A stretch of 62,503 bases of DNA. It comes from Salegentibacter flavus. GTDB lineage: Bacteria; Bacteroidota; Bacteroidia; Flavobacteriales; Flavobacteriaceae. The stretch is taken from the NCBI RefSeq assembly GCF_900115145.1, contig NZ_FOVL01000020.1:1-62503 (forward strand). Reading direction: 5' to 3'. A program made the translations under genes and the position numbers. The notes below the pieces were generated by a model. That model made no database searches. It was not told the origin of the DNA and saw only the letters and a list, made by a program, of their open reading frames with translations. This document shows, one piece after another, positions 36,273 through 45,432 of this stretch (positions within the stretch are counted from its first letter, which is position 1; the number at the start of each line of letters is the position of its first letter).

Positions 36273-36804
36273 TTAGCTGTCTTGATGATTGGATCAACCA
36301 AACCTTTATGGGGAAAGCTTCAGATATCGGTGAGGATCGCGCAATGACCAATATGATCCTGAAGCAGGGGTATCACGTCCTTTTACTAGAAACGCCTTCG
36401 CCTATACCAACGTACCCGAAAAATACACAGGACTCTAAGATGTCAGGTGGGGAAGAAATAATGTTCGGGAGAATATTGCAATGGCGAAATATGTATTCAT
36501 AGATTTCAGGGAAAGCTCCAAAACAGGATCGAGACTTCTGTTTTTTAACCAGGTATTAAAACTGGTGATGAGCTATGCTGCAATTCTCCTGATGCTTTTC
36601 TTTATCTCTATGGATCCGGTTCTGTGGTCTGGCTTCCCGGTCTTGTTCTATGCGAAGAGATATAATTTATCTGAATCTTTCTGGGCGTATTCCTATAACA
36701 TTGTTTACACCTTTGGCTTATTCTGGATTACTCCCTACGCGATTACCCCCGCAAGTAAAAAGGGTTGACTTACCCGTGGCTAACCAGATTGATATTAAAA
36801 GTTT
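36273..36804 (+). pseudogene. Decayed partial copy of the family-2 glycosyltransferase
   Basis: The sequence from 36273 matches the 3' half of the gene at 32328-33734 (from about 33188) almost base for base, starting with CTGTCTTGATGA and running past the stop into the trailer ACTTACCCGTGG. It has no start, frameshifts near 36385 and 36437-36460, a deletion of about 40 bases that removes LFLSSTLLSILI, and a premature TGA (36767-36769). Only the segment from the acceptor motif to the last helices remains, so it cannot make an enzyme. Confidence 0.88.
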
Positions 36805-36939
36805 AGATGAAGGGAACCGGGATTGGTTCTTTTTTTTATAAAATATAAAAGGTTCACACAGACCTATAACTGAAGACTGAATTTCTATTTCCCAAATAAA
36901 TTCATTTTCAAGCCGGCCCCGGTTTTATTATGTGTCTAT

Positions 36940-37110
36940 TTATGACTTTTTAATCTGATCGATTTCCTTTAAGACCTCATTTGCTTCAAACATTTTGTCA
37001 TCACTTTTACTACGATTAGTGGTAGATAGTTTATGCGCTTCTTCCAGTAGTTTTTTGTATTTCACTTCCAGTTTTTCAACTTTCGATTTTTTCTTAAATA
37101 ATCCGAACAT
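36940..37110 (-). CDS. Lacal_2735-family small protein
   Basis: A 56-residue protein read from the ATG at 37110: it begins MFGLFKKKSKVEKLEVKYKK and continues LLEEAHKLSTTNRSKSDDKM, then FEANEVLKEIDQIKKS. This is the small basic coiled-coil-like family known as Lacal_2735 in Flavobacteriia. Function is unknown. It is too short to be found by length alone; the family match decides the call. It fills an otherwise empty 500-base gap (36805-37302). Confidence 0.85.
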   Translation of the reverse strand: MFGLFKKKSKVEKLEVKYKKLLEEAHKLSTTNRSKSDDKMFEANEVLKEIDQIKKS

Positions 37111-37302
37111 TTTCTTTTTTATATAAATATATCATAAATACTACTTTAAACAGGTGAACTATCGTTAATTAACCATTGTTTTATTCCCTTCGCCTTGATT
37201 TTAAGGGAGATGAAGGCTATGCTTTGTTTTACTGAAAAACCAACTTTAAGCTGTTATAATCTTTCTATATTTATTTTTTCTTAAAAGAAACAACAAGCCT
37301 TT

Positions 37303-40300
37303 ATGCACATCATTAATGCCCACCAAAACAATCTCAAAAATATTGATTTAAGCATTCCTGAAAATCAATTGATTGTGGTGACCGGTTTATCGGGTTCCGG
37401 GAAATCATCTCTGGCTATGGACGTTATTGCTAATGAAGGATATCGCTATTTTCTGGAGAGTCTCCCTGCTTATAACCAACAAAATGCGCAGATGATCCCC
37501 ACTGCTGAAGTGGACGATATAGAAGCCTTACTACCGGTGATCAAGGTGGAGCAATCAAAACGCTTCCAGTCTATTAATACCACCTTCGGTACCTTGTCAG
37601 AGCTTGCTGCTGTCTTTAGAATTTTATTTGCCCGTTATGCCGGCACTGAGACCATGAGCAAGTCGCTCTTTTCTTTCAATCACCCAAAAGGGGCTTGTGA
37701 GCGCTGCCATGGTATTGGTCAGGCAGAATATATCGATCTGGATAAATTGGTCGGAGATGAAAACAAAACCCTTAGAGAAGGGGCTATCACCACTACCTTG
37801 CCTAATGGCTATATCGTCTATTCCCAGATCACCGTTGATGAATTAAATAAAGTCTGCCAGGCCCATGGTTTTAGTGTAGATATTCCCTGGAAGGAACTCA
37901 CGGATGAACAAAAAGATGTGGTTTTAAATGGAAGTGATCGCATCAAAGTTTTTTATGGGAAACATACCTTGGAGTCCCGGCTAAGATGGGAAGGCTTGAA
38001 GGCAAAACCCCGGGAAGAAGGCTTTTATAAAGGCATGCTTCCCATTATGAAGGATATTCTAAAACGCGATCGCAATCCGAATATCCTGAAGTTTGCCAGT
38101 TCCAAAACCTGTCCGGATTGTAAGGGAGCACGGATTAAAGCTGAACACCTGAAATATAAATGGAGGGGCCTGAACTTTCGGGAATGGATGGCTCTTCCCT
38201 TAATCGACTTATATGATAGCCTGAAAAGCTTGGAGGTGACAGCCGGGGAACAAGTATTGGTTGATAAGATTTGTACTCAGTTGTTCGACCTGATAAGACT
38301 CGGAATGGAGGAATACCGGTTAAGCACTCCAAGTACTGAAATTTCTTCCGGTGACGCACAGCGTATCAAATTGATCAAGCAGGTAAACAGTAGCCTGCAA
38401 GGTATTCTTTATGTATTTGATGAGCCTTCCATCGGTTTATCTGAAGACTACCAAAACTATTTACTCCATATTCTTAATCGCTTGATTAGCCGTGGAAATA
38501 CGGTCATGGTGGTAGAACACGACTTAAATTTTATCGGATCTGCAGATTGGATAGTGGAATTAGGCCCGGCTGCTGGTGCTTACGGAGGAGAAGTAGTTTT
38601 TAACGGTCCGATACAGGAATTTTTAAATGCGGAAGGCCTATCGAGCCCCACCTTAGCTGAATTACAAAAAGCAGATTCCAAATCTGATAAAGAACCTAAA
38701 CGAGAAACAGCAGATTCATTTCAGCCTCAATTAGGGGAATTGACTGTAGTGGGTAGAAAAACACCTCAAATGTTGCAAAAGCTTTCCGGATATTGTGAAC
38801 AAGAGGACTTAAAACTGCTTGCGGTATCCGATCAACCCATTGGCAAAACCCCCAGAAGCAATCCTGCTACTTATACCGGCCTGGCTGACAAAATACGTGA
38901 CCTATTGGCTAAATCCCCGGAAGCGAAATCCCTGAAATTGGCTAAAGGAGCTTTTTCTTTTAATAATAAGAGTGGAAGATGTGAAGCCTGTGAAGGGGCG
39001 GGTGTGATCACTCTCTCCATGAATGTGATGGGCACTATCAACCAGATTTGTCCGAACTGTAATGGTAAGCGTTTTAAGGATGAAGTATTGCAAGTGCATT
39101 GGAACAATAAAAATATTGCTGAAATCTATAATCTGAGTATAGCCGAAGCTTATGATTTTTTTTCCGGGGAGAAGAAGATTACAAAAATATTGTCTTTGAT
39201 GTTGCAATTGGGCCTGGGGTATATCAAACTTGGTCAGCCCTCCAACACCTTATCAGGGGGTGAAGCGCAGCGTATTAAACTCACTAAGCATTTTGCCAAA
39301 CAATCAAAAAAGACCCTTTTATTGCTGGAAGAACCCAGTATTGGATTGCACCAGAAGAATGTGCGGCAGTTGCTAAAAGCTTTGCACCAGCTGAAAAATC
39401 AAACGGCAGGTATTATTTGTTTTGAGAATCAACCGCTTTTTCAATCCTCCTGCGATACCCTGGTGGATAATGCCATAAAAGCTGAAGCGCAGGATCTGAA
39501 AGAAGCACCGGATCAACGAAGGGATAAGATATCTATAAAAGGAGCTAGAACGCATTATCTTAAAGACCTGGATCTAGAAATACCCAAAAATCAATTATCC
39601 GCGATCACGGGAATTTCAGGTTCGGGTAAATCCTCCCTGGTGATTGATACCCTGCATGGCTACGGACTACAGGAAATGACCAAACAATTTTCGACTTATC
39701 AGCAGTCCAGAGTAGGAGTGAATTTTCAATTTGAAGTAGATCATATTGAAGGCCTTAGCCCGACTATTTGTGTTACACGTAAAGAAAAAAGCTTTACGGA
39801 GCGCTCCGATATTGCCAAGCAAACGGGAATAGATAAGATTTTACGCTTTGCTTTCTCACGAAAAGCGCAGTATGAAGGAAAGGAATTATCAGCCAGTCAT
39901 TTTTCCAATAATCACGAATTGGGAAAATGTGCCATTTGCGATGGTATGGGTCAGGAATTGCTCCCTGATCTGGATAAAATAGTGCTCGATGATGAAAAGA
40001 GTATAGCTGGAGGATTGTTTGAACACAACAAAGCGCTGGCTTATTATGGTCATCCGGGAAGTCAGTTCATGGCGATCGTAAAGGAGCTAGGCAAAACATA
40101 TGGATTTAGCCTGCAAACACCTTTTAAGGAGCTGACCGAGCAACAAAAAGACATTCTGTTCAATGGTGCCGGTGATAAAGTATGGAAAGCCAATTGGATA
40201 TACAAAACCAAAACAAATGAAGGCACGCAAGCCGTAAATATGAAATGGGAAGGGCTTTTCCATTACTTAAAAGAAGAATATTATAAAACCCGGAAAAATA

Positions 40301-41793
40301 AAAATATCGAGAAACTCAAGGCACTTTTCTCTCTCGAGGAATGTAGTCATTGTTCGGGAAGTGGCTTAAAACCGGAACGATTATCCTTTCAAATTAGAGG
40401 GAGATCCATTCATGAAATAAGGTTGATGGATTTTAAAGCTTTGGAAAACTGGCTTTCTGCTGATTATAAGCTAGAGGAGATAGATCAAAAACTCATTTTC
40501 AACATTGAACCTCATTTGATCAACACCATTATGCGGGCAAAGCAATTGCATATTGATCATCTGCAACTCAATCGAAAATCGACCACGCTTTCCGGCGGAG
40601 AAAACCAACGGGTAGCACTAATCAAACAGTTAAACTCTCCGCTGAAAGGCATTACATATCTATTGGATGAACCTTCAGCAGGATTGTCCAATGACAATAT
40701 TCCCGACTTGATCAATATTCTAAAAGAACTTATTGAGAAAGGCAATACGGTCATTGTGATTGAGCACAATAAGGAGATTATTCTGGCGGCTGACCAGTTG
40801 GTTCAGCTCGGACCTCAGGCAGGTAAGTTGGGAGGCTATATTACTTATCAGGGGAGTCCGCAGGATTATTTGAAACAAGCCGATTGTCATCCTTTTTTGA
40901 AAGAAGCTTCCAAAGCGATTGAATTAAAAGGAACAAAAGAACCTATTGCCATCCGAAAACTCTCTAAACATACATTAGTAAAAGATGGGTTGGAAGTGCC
41001 TGTTGGAGGAATCACGGCTATTAGTGGTAAATCGGGAATAGGGAAAACCACCCTGGTGAAAGAAATCCTGATTCCGAGCATTCAAACGGGCAAGCCGGTC
41101 AATTGTGAAAGCATAGTTTTTCCAAAGAAGTATACAGGAGCGCATTATTTTGAGTCTAAAAAACTACGATCACATGGGAATACCTTACTCGTGTCTTATT
41201 TAGACCTGCTGAAAGATATAAGTAAGATCTTTGCAAGCGTAACAGGTTCCAAGGCTCGTGACTTTTCTTATAAAACAAAAACCAGTCAGTGCCCAAACTG
41301 CAAAGGCAAAGGCTATTTGGAAACCAGCCTGGATGTAGCCGCCAATGCGATTGAAAAATGCGAAGTTTGTAAAGGGCAGCGCTATCAGCCGCATATATTG
41401 GCACATACAGTTAAGTCAAAAAATATCGCTGAGGTACTCGCCTTGAATCTCAGGGAATTAAAGGAATGGTTAGAGGAGACTAAGGTTCCTGCCAAAACCC
41501 TTCAGTTCTTAAATCTGCTGGAGAATATCGGCTTGGGACATCTTCGCCTGGATCAGCCGGTACAATCCCTTTCTTCGGGGGAGAAGCAGCGATTATTGTT
41601 ACTGAACTGGCTGCAGGAGCAAACTACCAATGCACTTTATATTTTAGATGAACCCAGCACCGGATTGCATTATGCTGATATTGACCTCTTGTTTGAAATA
41701 CTAAAAAAACTCAGTGAAGCCAATGATATTCTGATCATTGATCATAATCCGTATTTGTTGGGGAAAATAGGGGTTGGGGTAGTTTTAGATTGA
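37303..41793 (+). CDS. Giant UvrA-like ABC ATPase with four ABC halves
   Basis: A 1496-residue cytoplasmic ABC ATPase, about 1.6 times UvrA (about 940). It reads as two UvrA-like units in tandem. Half 1: Walker A GLSGSGKSS (about 29-37), zinc module CERC...CPDC, signature SSGDAQR (about 347), FDEPSIGL. Half 2: DQPIGKTPRSNPATY (about 509), zinc module CEAC...CPNC, LSGGEAQR (about 649), EEPSIGLH, but no recognisable Walker A. Half 3: GISGSGKSS (about 768), CAIC...CSHC, LSGGENQR (about 1095), LDEPSAGL. Half 4: GKSGIGKTT (about 1241), CPNC...CEVC, LSSGEKQR (about 1423), LDEPSTGLH. The UvrB-binding domain is absent, as in class II UvrA. No uvrB/uvrC is nearby. The role could be DNA-damage tolerance or drug resistance. 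Confidence 0.85.
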   Translation: MHIINAHQNNLKNIDLSIPENQLIVVTGLSGSGKSSLAMDVIANEGYRYFLESLPAYNQQNAQMIPTAEVDDIEALLPVIKVEQSKRFQSINTTFGTLSELAAVFRILFARYAGTETMSKSLFSFNHPKGACERCHGIGQAEYIDLDKLVGDENKTLREGAITTTLPNGYIVYSQITVDELNKVCQAHGFSVDIPWKELTDEQKDVVLNGSDRIKVFYGKHTLESRLRWEGLKAKPREEGFYKGMLPIMKDILKRDRNPNILKFASSKTCPDCKGARIKAEHLKYKWRGLNFREWMALPLIDLYDSLKSLEVTAGEQVLVDKICTQLFDLIRLGMEEYRLSTPSTEISSGDAQRIKLIKQVNSSLQGILYVFDEPSIGLSEDYQNYLLHILNRLISRGNTVMVVEHDLNFIGSADWIVELGPAAGAYGGEVVFNGPIQEFLNAEGLSSPTLAELQKADSKSDKEPKRETADSFQPQLGELTVVGRKTPQMLQKLSGYCEQEDLKLLAVSDQPIGKTPRSNPATYTGLADKIRDLLAKSPEAKSLKLAKGAFSFNNKSGRCEACEGAGVITLSMNVMGTINQICPNCNGKRFKDEVLQVHWNNKNIAEIYNLSIAEAYDFFSGEKKITKILSLMLQLGLGYIKLGQPSNTLSGGEAQRIKLTKHFAKQSKKTLLLLEEPSIGLHQKNVRQLLKALHQLKNQTAGIICFENQPLFQSSCDTLVDNAIKAEAQDLKEAPDQRRDKISIKGARTHYLKDLDLEIPKNQLSAITGISGSGKSSLVIDTLHGYGLQEMTKQFSTYQQSRVGVNFQFEVDHIEGLSPTICVTRKEKSFTERSDIAKQTGIDKILRFAFSRKAQYEGKELSASHFSNNHELGKCAICDGMGQELLPDLDKIVLDDEKSIAGGLFEHNKALAYYGHPGSQFMAIVKELGKTYGFSLQTPFKELTEQQKDILFNGAGDKVWKANWIYKTKTNEGTQAVNMKWEGLFHYLKEEYYKTRKNKNIEKLKALFSLEECSHCSGSGLKPERLSFQIRGRSIHEIRLMDFKALENWLSADYKLEEIDQKLIFNIEPHLINTIMRAKQLHIDHLQLNRKSTTLSGGENQRVALIKQLNSPLKGITYLLDEPSAGLSNDNIPDLINILKELIEKGNTVIVIEHNKEIILAADQLVQLGPQAGKLGGYITYQGSPQDYLKQADCHPFLKEASKAIELKGTKEPIAIRKLSKHTLVKDGLEVPVGGITAISGKSGIGKTTLVKEILIPSIQTGKPVNCESIVFPKKYTGAHYFESKKLRSHGNTLLVSYLDLLKDISKIFASVTGSKARDFSYKTKTSQCPNCKGKGYLETSLDVAANAIEKCEVCKGQRYQPHILAHTVKSKNIAEVLALNLRELKEWLEETKVPAKTLQFLNLLENIGLGHLRLDQPVQSLSSGEKQRLLLLNWLQEQTTNALYILDEPSTGLHYADIDLLFEILKKLSEANDILIIDHNPYLLGKIGVGVVLD

Positions 41794-42154
41794 GGGCCTA
41801 GACCCGGTTTATCTCTTCAAATTTAGGAGTCAGATAATACTCTTGAACATTAAAATCCTCAATTGTTTTAAGCAGGATTAATTCGTTGGAATTAAAAGGC
41901 GGACTTGAAAGGGATGGAATTCTTCTGGCAATCAAATCGGAAAGAGCTAAGGAGGCCGATATCAGGGTTCAGGAGTGGTTGCAGGAGATCAAAATTATAT
42001 AAGCGCGTTTTTTCATGGCTTGTAAATTCAACCCGATTTATAACTTTAAAAATATTAAGGAATTAAAAGATAAAAGATGGACATGATCTTTATTTTTTAT
42101 TTTTTTTTTGACTTAATTTAAATGTTTACTTACTTTTAAGCAAAATCTTTTATC
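41794..42154. other. Intergenic stretch with an unidentified ORF remnant and the probable Moco-cluster promoter
   Basis: Between the UvrA-like gene and iorA lies 361 bases. A stretch ending at 42001 reads LELKGGLERDGILLAIKSE in one frame without a proper start, probably a leftover of an unknown gene. The last 60 bases are A/T-rich, with a TTTGAC near 42107 and TTACTTTTA about 20 bases later, which loosely fits a Bacteroidota promoter for the molybdenum cluster. No ModE palindrome or Moco riboswitch was seen. Confidence 0.35.
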
Positions 42155-42619
42155 ATGGCAGAATTTAATGTTACCATCAATGGAGAGAAACGGAGGCTGG
42201 AGGTAGATCCTAATACTCCATTACTTTGGGTTTTAAGAGACCATCTAAATTTACCCGGAACAAAATATGGGTGTGGAGTGGCACAATGTGGAGCCTGCAC
42301 GGTCCATCTTAACGGTAATGCGGTTAGATCCTGCCAGCTCCCGATATCGGCGGTGGCAGATAACGAAATAACAACCATTGAAGGTCTTTCCGAAAATGGA
42401 GATCATCCTGTTCAGAAAGCCTGGCTTGAGCACGATGTGCCTCAGTGCGGTTATTGCCAGGCAGGCCAGATTATGTCGGCTGCTGCCTTGCTGAAAAATA
42501 ATCCCAGTCCAAGCGATGAAGATATCGAAAATGGAATGAACGGCAATATTTGCCGCTGCGGAACATATACCAGAATAAAAGCTGCGATTAAATCGGCTTC
42601 AGATTCCAAGTTAGTTTAA
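42155..42619 (+). CDS. iorA: Molybdenum hydroxylase [2Fe-2S] subunit (IorA-like)
   Basis: A 154-residue iron-sulfur subunit of the XDH/isoquinoline 1-oxidoreductase type. The plant-type cluster is bound by C40, C45, C48 and C60 ([11 protein letters not shown] ... C); the second cluster by C98, C101, C133 and C135 (CGYCQAGQ ... CRCGTYTRI). It passes electrons from the Mo site. The gene for the large subunit begins 15 bases later. It is the first gene of the molybdenum cluster. iorA is used for the family; the substrate is unknown. Confidence 0.93.
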   Translation: MAEFNVTINGEKRRLEVDPNTPLLWVLRDHLNLPGTKYGCGVAQCGACTVHLNGNAVRSCQLPISAVADNEITTIEGLSENGDHPVQKAWLEHDVPQCGYCQAGQIMSAAALLKNNPSPSDEDIENGMNGNICRCGTYTRIKAAIKSASDSKLV

Positions 42620-42634
42620 TTAAATCCGGAAAAA

Positions 42635-44911
42635 ATGAGTAAAGTAAAAACAGGAATGGGCAGAAGATCTTTCATAAGGAATGTTTCTCTTGCCAGCGGT
42701 GGATTAATAATTGGTTTCAGTTGGTTGGGTTGTAAGCGTGCGGCAGAGGAAGGTACAGAAGAAATGGCCCTGGAAATGCCAGATGAATGGTTTGAACTTA
42801 CCGGATATTTAAAAATAGGAGACAACGGTATTGTGACCATTTATTCTCCAAACCCTGAGATAGGTCAGAATGTAAAGACTTCCATGCCCATGCTCGTAGC
42901 CGAAGAACTGGATGTGGATTGGAATAATGTGATCGTAGAACAGGCACCTTTAAATACAGATGTTTTTACAAGACAACTGGCAGGAGGAAGTCAGTCTATC
43001 CGTCAGGGTTGGGAGCCGTTAAGAATGGCAGGAGCCACAGCGAGACAAATGTTACTTACAGCTGCTGCAAATCAATGGGAAGTTCCGATTTCCGAACTTT
43101 CTGCAGACAAGGGAATTATTAATCATACAGGTAGCGACAGGTCTATAGGTTATGGTGAAATTGCCAAAGCAGCCGCAAAAATTGAAGTTCCCGAAGAAGT
43201 TGTACTTAAGGAGAACAGTAAATTTAAAATTATAGGCACTTCGCGAAAAAATGTAGATGCAAAAGAAATAGTTACAGGCCAGCCTTTATACGGGCTCGAT
43301 GTTCAACTTGATGGAATGCTTATCGCAATGATAGTTCAACCGCCGGCTTTTGGAATGGAATTGAAGTCCATGGACGCAGATGAAGTAAAGGGAATGCCCG
43401 GTATAAAAGATGTTTTCACAATAGATACGTATCCGGAGGACATGGAAAAGGAATGGAGTGACACAACGTCTTTTCCCAAATTAGTAGTAGTGGTGGGAGA
43501 TTCTACCTGGCAGGTGATGCAGGCTAAAAAAGCTTTAAAGATAGAATGGGATCTTAATACCGAATTGACAAAACAGATTGAAATTCTTGAAAAATCGGCT
43601 GGTCTTTCGGGATCAGGCGGACTTGAAAACACGGATGTCCATTATTCTTTAATGGCTGAGGTTGGTCCTAAAAAATCAGAAATGGTAAGAAGGGATGGGA
43701 ATCCCGAATCTGCGTTTAAAAATGCGGCTCGTGTTATTGAACGTTCCTACAGCTGCCCGTTTCTTGCGCACAATTGTATGGAGCCAATGAACTTTTTTGC
43801 AAATGTTACCAATGGTAAAGCAGAGTTGTTGGGGCCTATTCAAACCCCCGAGTTTGCTGAAAAGAGCGTGAGCAAACGCCTGGGAATGGACCTTGAAGAT
43901 ATAGATATCCAAATGACCCGTATGGGAGGTGGTTTCGGCCGCCGGCTTTACGGACATTTCCTTGTAGAAGCTGCCGTTATTTCTCAAAAAATGGGAGCAC
44001 CAATAAAACTTGTTTATACCCGTGAGGATGATATGACCAACGGCGTTTATCGCCCGGCTTATCAGGTTACCTACCGTGCGGCCCTGGATGGGAATAATAA
44101 TCTTACAGCATTTCATGTGAATGCAGGTGGTATTTCTGAAAGTCCTCTTTTTGCCAATCGTTTTCCTGCGGGGGCAATCGATAATTACCTTGCCGAGAGC
44201 TGGGCGATCGAATCGAATATTTCCATAGGAGCCTTCAGGGCACCAAGGTCTAATTTCATTGCCGGGGCAGAACAGTCCTTTTTAGATGAACTCGCTGAAG
44301 AAATGGGAAAAGACCCTATTCAGTTCCGACTTGATATGCTTAAACGTGCGGAAAATGATCCGGTAGGAGAGGAAAACGATTACGATCCGGCCCGTTATGC
44401 GGGTGTTTTAAAGATGGTAAGAGACAAAGCTGGCTGGGATAACAACAGTTCCACTTTAAATAGAGGAGTTGCTGCCTATTACTGTCATAATTCCTACGTG
44501 GCGCAGGTCCTGGATATTAGCTTAAAAAATAATGACCCTGTCATTGATAAAGTTACCTGTGCGGTAGACTGCGGAATCGTGGTGAATCCTGATGCCGCCA
44601 TAAATATGGTAGAAGGTGGAACTATTGATGGTATTGGGCACGCGCTGTACAGCGAGATAACATTTAAGGATGGGGCTACCCAACAAAACAATTTCGATTC
44701 CTACAGGCTTATTCGTCATGAGGAAGCTCCAAAGAAAATTGAAGCACATTTCGTTGATAACGGTATAGATCCTACCGGGCTTGGAGAGCCTCCATTTCCG
44801 CCGGTTCAGGGGGCTTTGGCAAATGCACTTTACAAAGCAACTGGGGAAAGATTTTATAAGCAACCCTTCATAACCCAATTGAGAAATGCAGGTGGAGATT
44901 TGAAAACCTAA
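42635..44911 (+). CDS. iorB: Molybdenum hydroxylase molybdopterin-binding subunit (IorB-like)
   Basis: A 758-residue large subunit of the IorB type, with no FAD subunit encoded nearby. The twin-arginine signal GRRSFIRNVSLASGG (about 9-23) predicts export to the periplasm fully folded. Cofactor and active-site motifs include MGGGFGRRLYGHF, GAFRAPRSN and, near the C-terminus, GLGEPPFPPVQGALANA with the catalytic-type Glu. The electron acceptor is probably a cytochrome in the membrane rather than NAD. Enzymes of this type carry MCD cofactor with a terminal sulfido ligand, which fits mocA, xdhC and the desulfurase downstream. Confidence 0.92.
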   Translation: MSKVKTGMGRRSFIRNVSLASGGLIIGFSWLGCKRAAEEGTEEMALEMPDEWFELTGYLKIGDNGIVTIYSPNPEIGQNVKTSMPMLVAEELDVDWNNVIVEQAPLNTDVFTRQLAGGSQSIRQGWEPLRMAGATARQMLLTAAANQWEVPISELSADKGIINHTGSDRSIGYGEIAKAAAKIEVPEEVVLKENSKFKIIGTSRKNVDAKEIVTGQPLYGLDVQLDGMLIAMIVQPPAFGMELKSMDADEVKGMPGIKDVFTIDTYPEDMEKEWSDTTSFPKLVVVVGDSTWQVMQAKKALKIEWDLNTELTKQIEILEKSAGLSGSGGLENTDVHYSLMAEVGPKKSEMVRRDGNPESAFKNAARVIERSYSCPFLAHNCMEPMNFFANVTNGKAELLGPIQTPEFAEKSVSKRLGMDLEDIDIQMTRMGGGFGRRLYGHFLVEAAVISQKMGAPIKLVYTREDDMTNGVYRPAYQVTYRAALDGNNNLTAFHVNAGGISESPLFANRFPAGAIDNYLAESWAIESNISIGAFRAPRSNFIAGAEQSFLDELAEEMGKDPIQFRLDMLKRAENDPVGEENDYDPARYAGVLKMVRDKAGWDNNSSTLNRGVAAYYCHNSYVAQVLDISLKNNDPVIDKVTCAVDCGIVVNPDAAINMVEGGTIDGIGHALYSEITFKDGATQQNNFDSYRLIRHEEAPKKIEAHFVDNGIDPTGLGEPPFPPVQGALANALYKATGERFYKQPFITQLRNAGGDLKT

Positions 44912-45024
44912 CAAGATGGCTTTTAGGAATGAGCATAACGGAAACTCGATGTATTCACCAATGATGATATGCGAATTACTACCGATAGCTCGGAAGACCA
45001 ATAAAAAACAATAAGATTCTACAT

Positions 45025-45363
45025 TTGAAAAAGATCAAATTTAAATGTTGGGTAGAGGAGGAAGGTGAAAAATTTTATGGCCCCGGGCCTCATCAGTTGG
45101 TCAAAAGCATTCAGGAGGAAGGATCGCTTTCAAAAGCTGCCGGGCAAATGAATATGTCCTATAAAAAAGCCTGGGATCTTGTTCAGCGGTTAAATAATAA
45201 TTCTGAAGAGGCCTGGGTTATTCTGAAAAAAGGTGGTCAACATGGTGGGGGGGCTGAAATCACTCCACATGCAATAAAAGCCATGCAGGAATACGAGAAG
45301 TTACAACAGAAAATCAGTGAGCTCCTTCAGCAGCAGGAAGATTTAATTAAAGTTTTAAAATAA
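45025..45363 (+). CDS. ModE-like winged-helix regulator (DNA-binding domain only)
   Basis: A 112-residue protein equal to the N-terminal domain of ModE: helix-turn-helix SIQEEGSLSKAAGQMNMSYKKAWDLVQRL, then KKGGQHGGGAEITPHA as the wing. The molybdate-binding MopI domains of full ModE are missing, so it either senses molybdenum in another way or is constitutive. It starts with TTG. Placed between the enzyme and the cofactor genes, it probably controls the cluster. Confidence 0.82.
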   Translation: MKKIKFKCWVEEEGEKFYGPGPHQLVKSIQEEGSLSKAAGQMNMSYKKAWDLVQRLNNNSEEAWVILKKGGQHGGGAEITPHAIKAMQEYEKLQQKISELLQQQEDLIKVLK

Positions 45364-45432
45364 GCTAAGAGTAAAAGAAATTAGATTTCCCCAAAATATA
45401 AATACCGATATATACGCGAATACACAACGAAA

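Noticed and set aside
37303-41793. Two separate uvrA genes misjoined
   Set aside because: The frame is continuous, linkers are smooth, and no stop or start signals lie at the unit boundary near residue 740; kept as a fusion with the assembly caveat.
42002-42154. Molybdenum cofactor riboswitch before iorA
   Set aside because: The leader is short and AT-rich and lacks the paired helices of that RNA.
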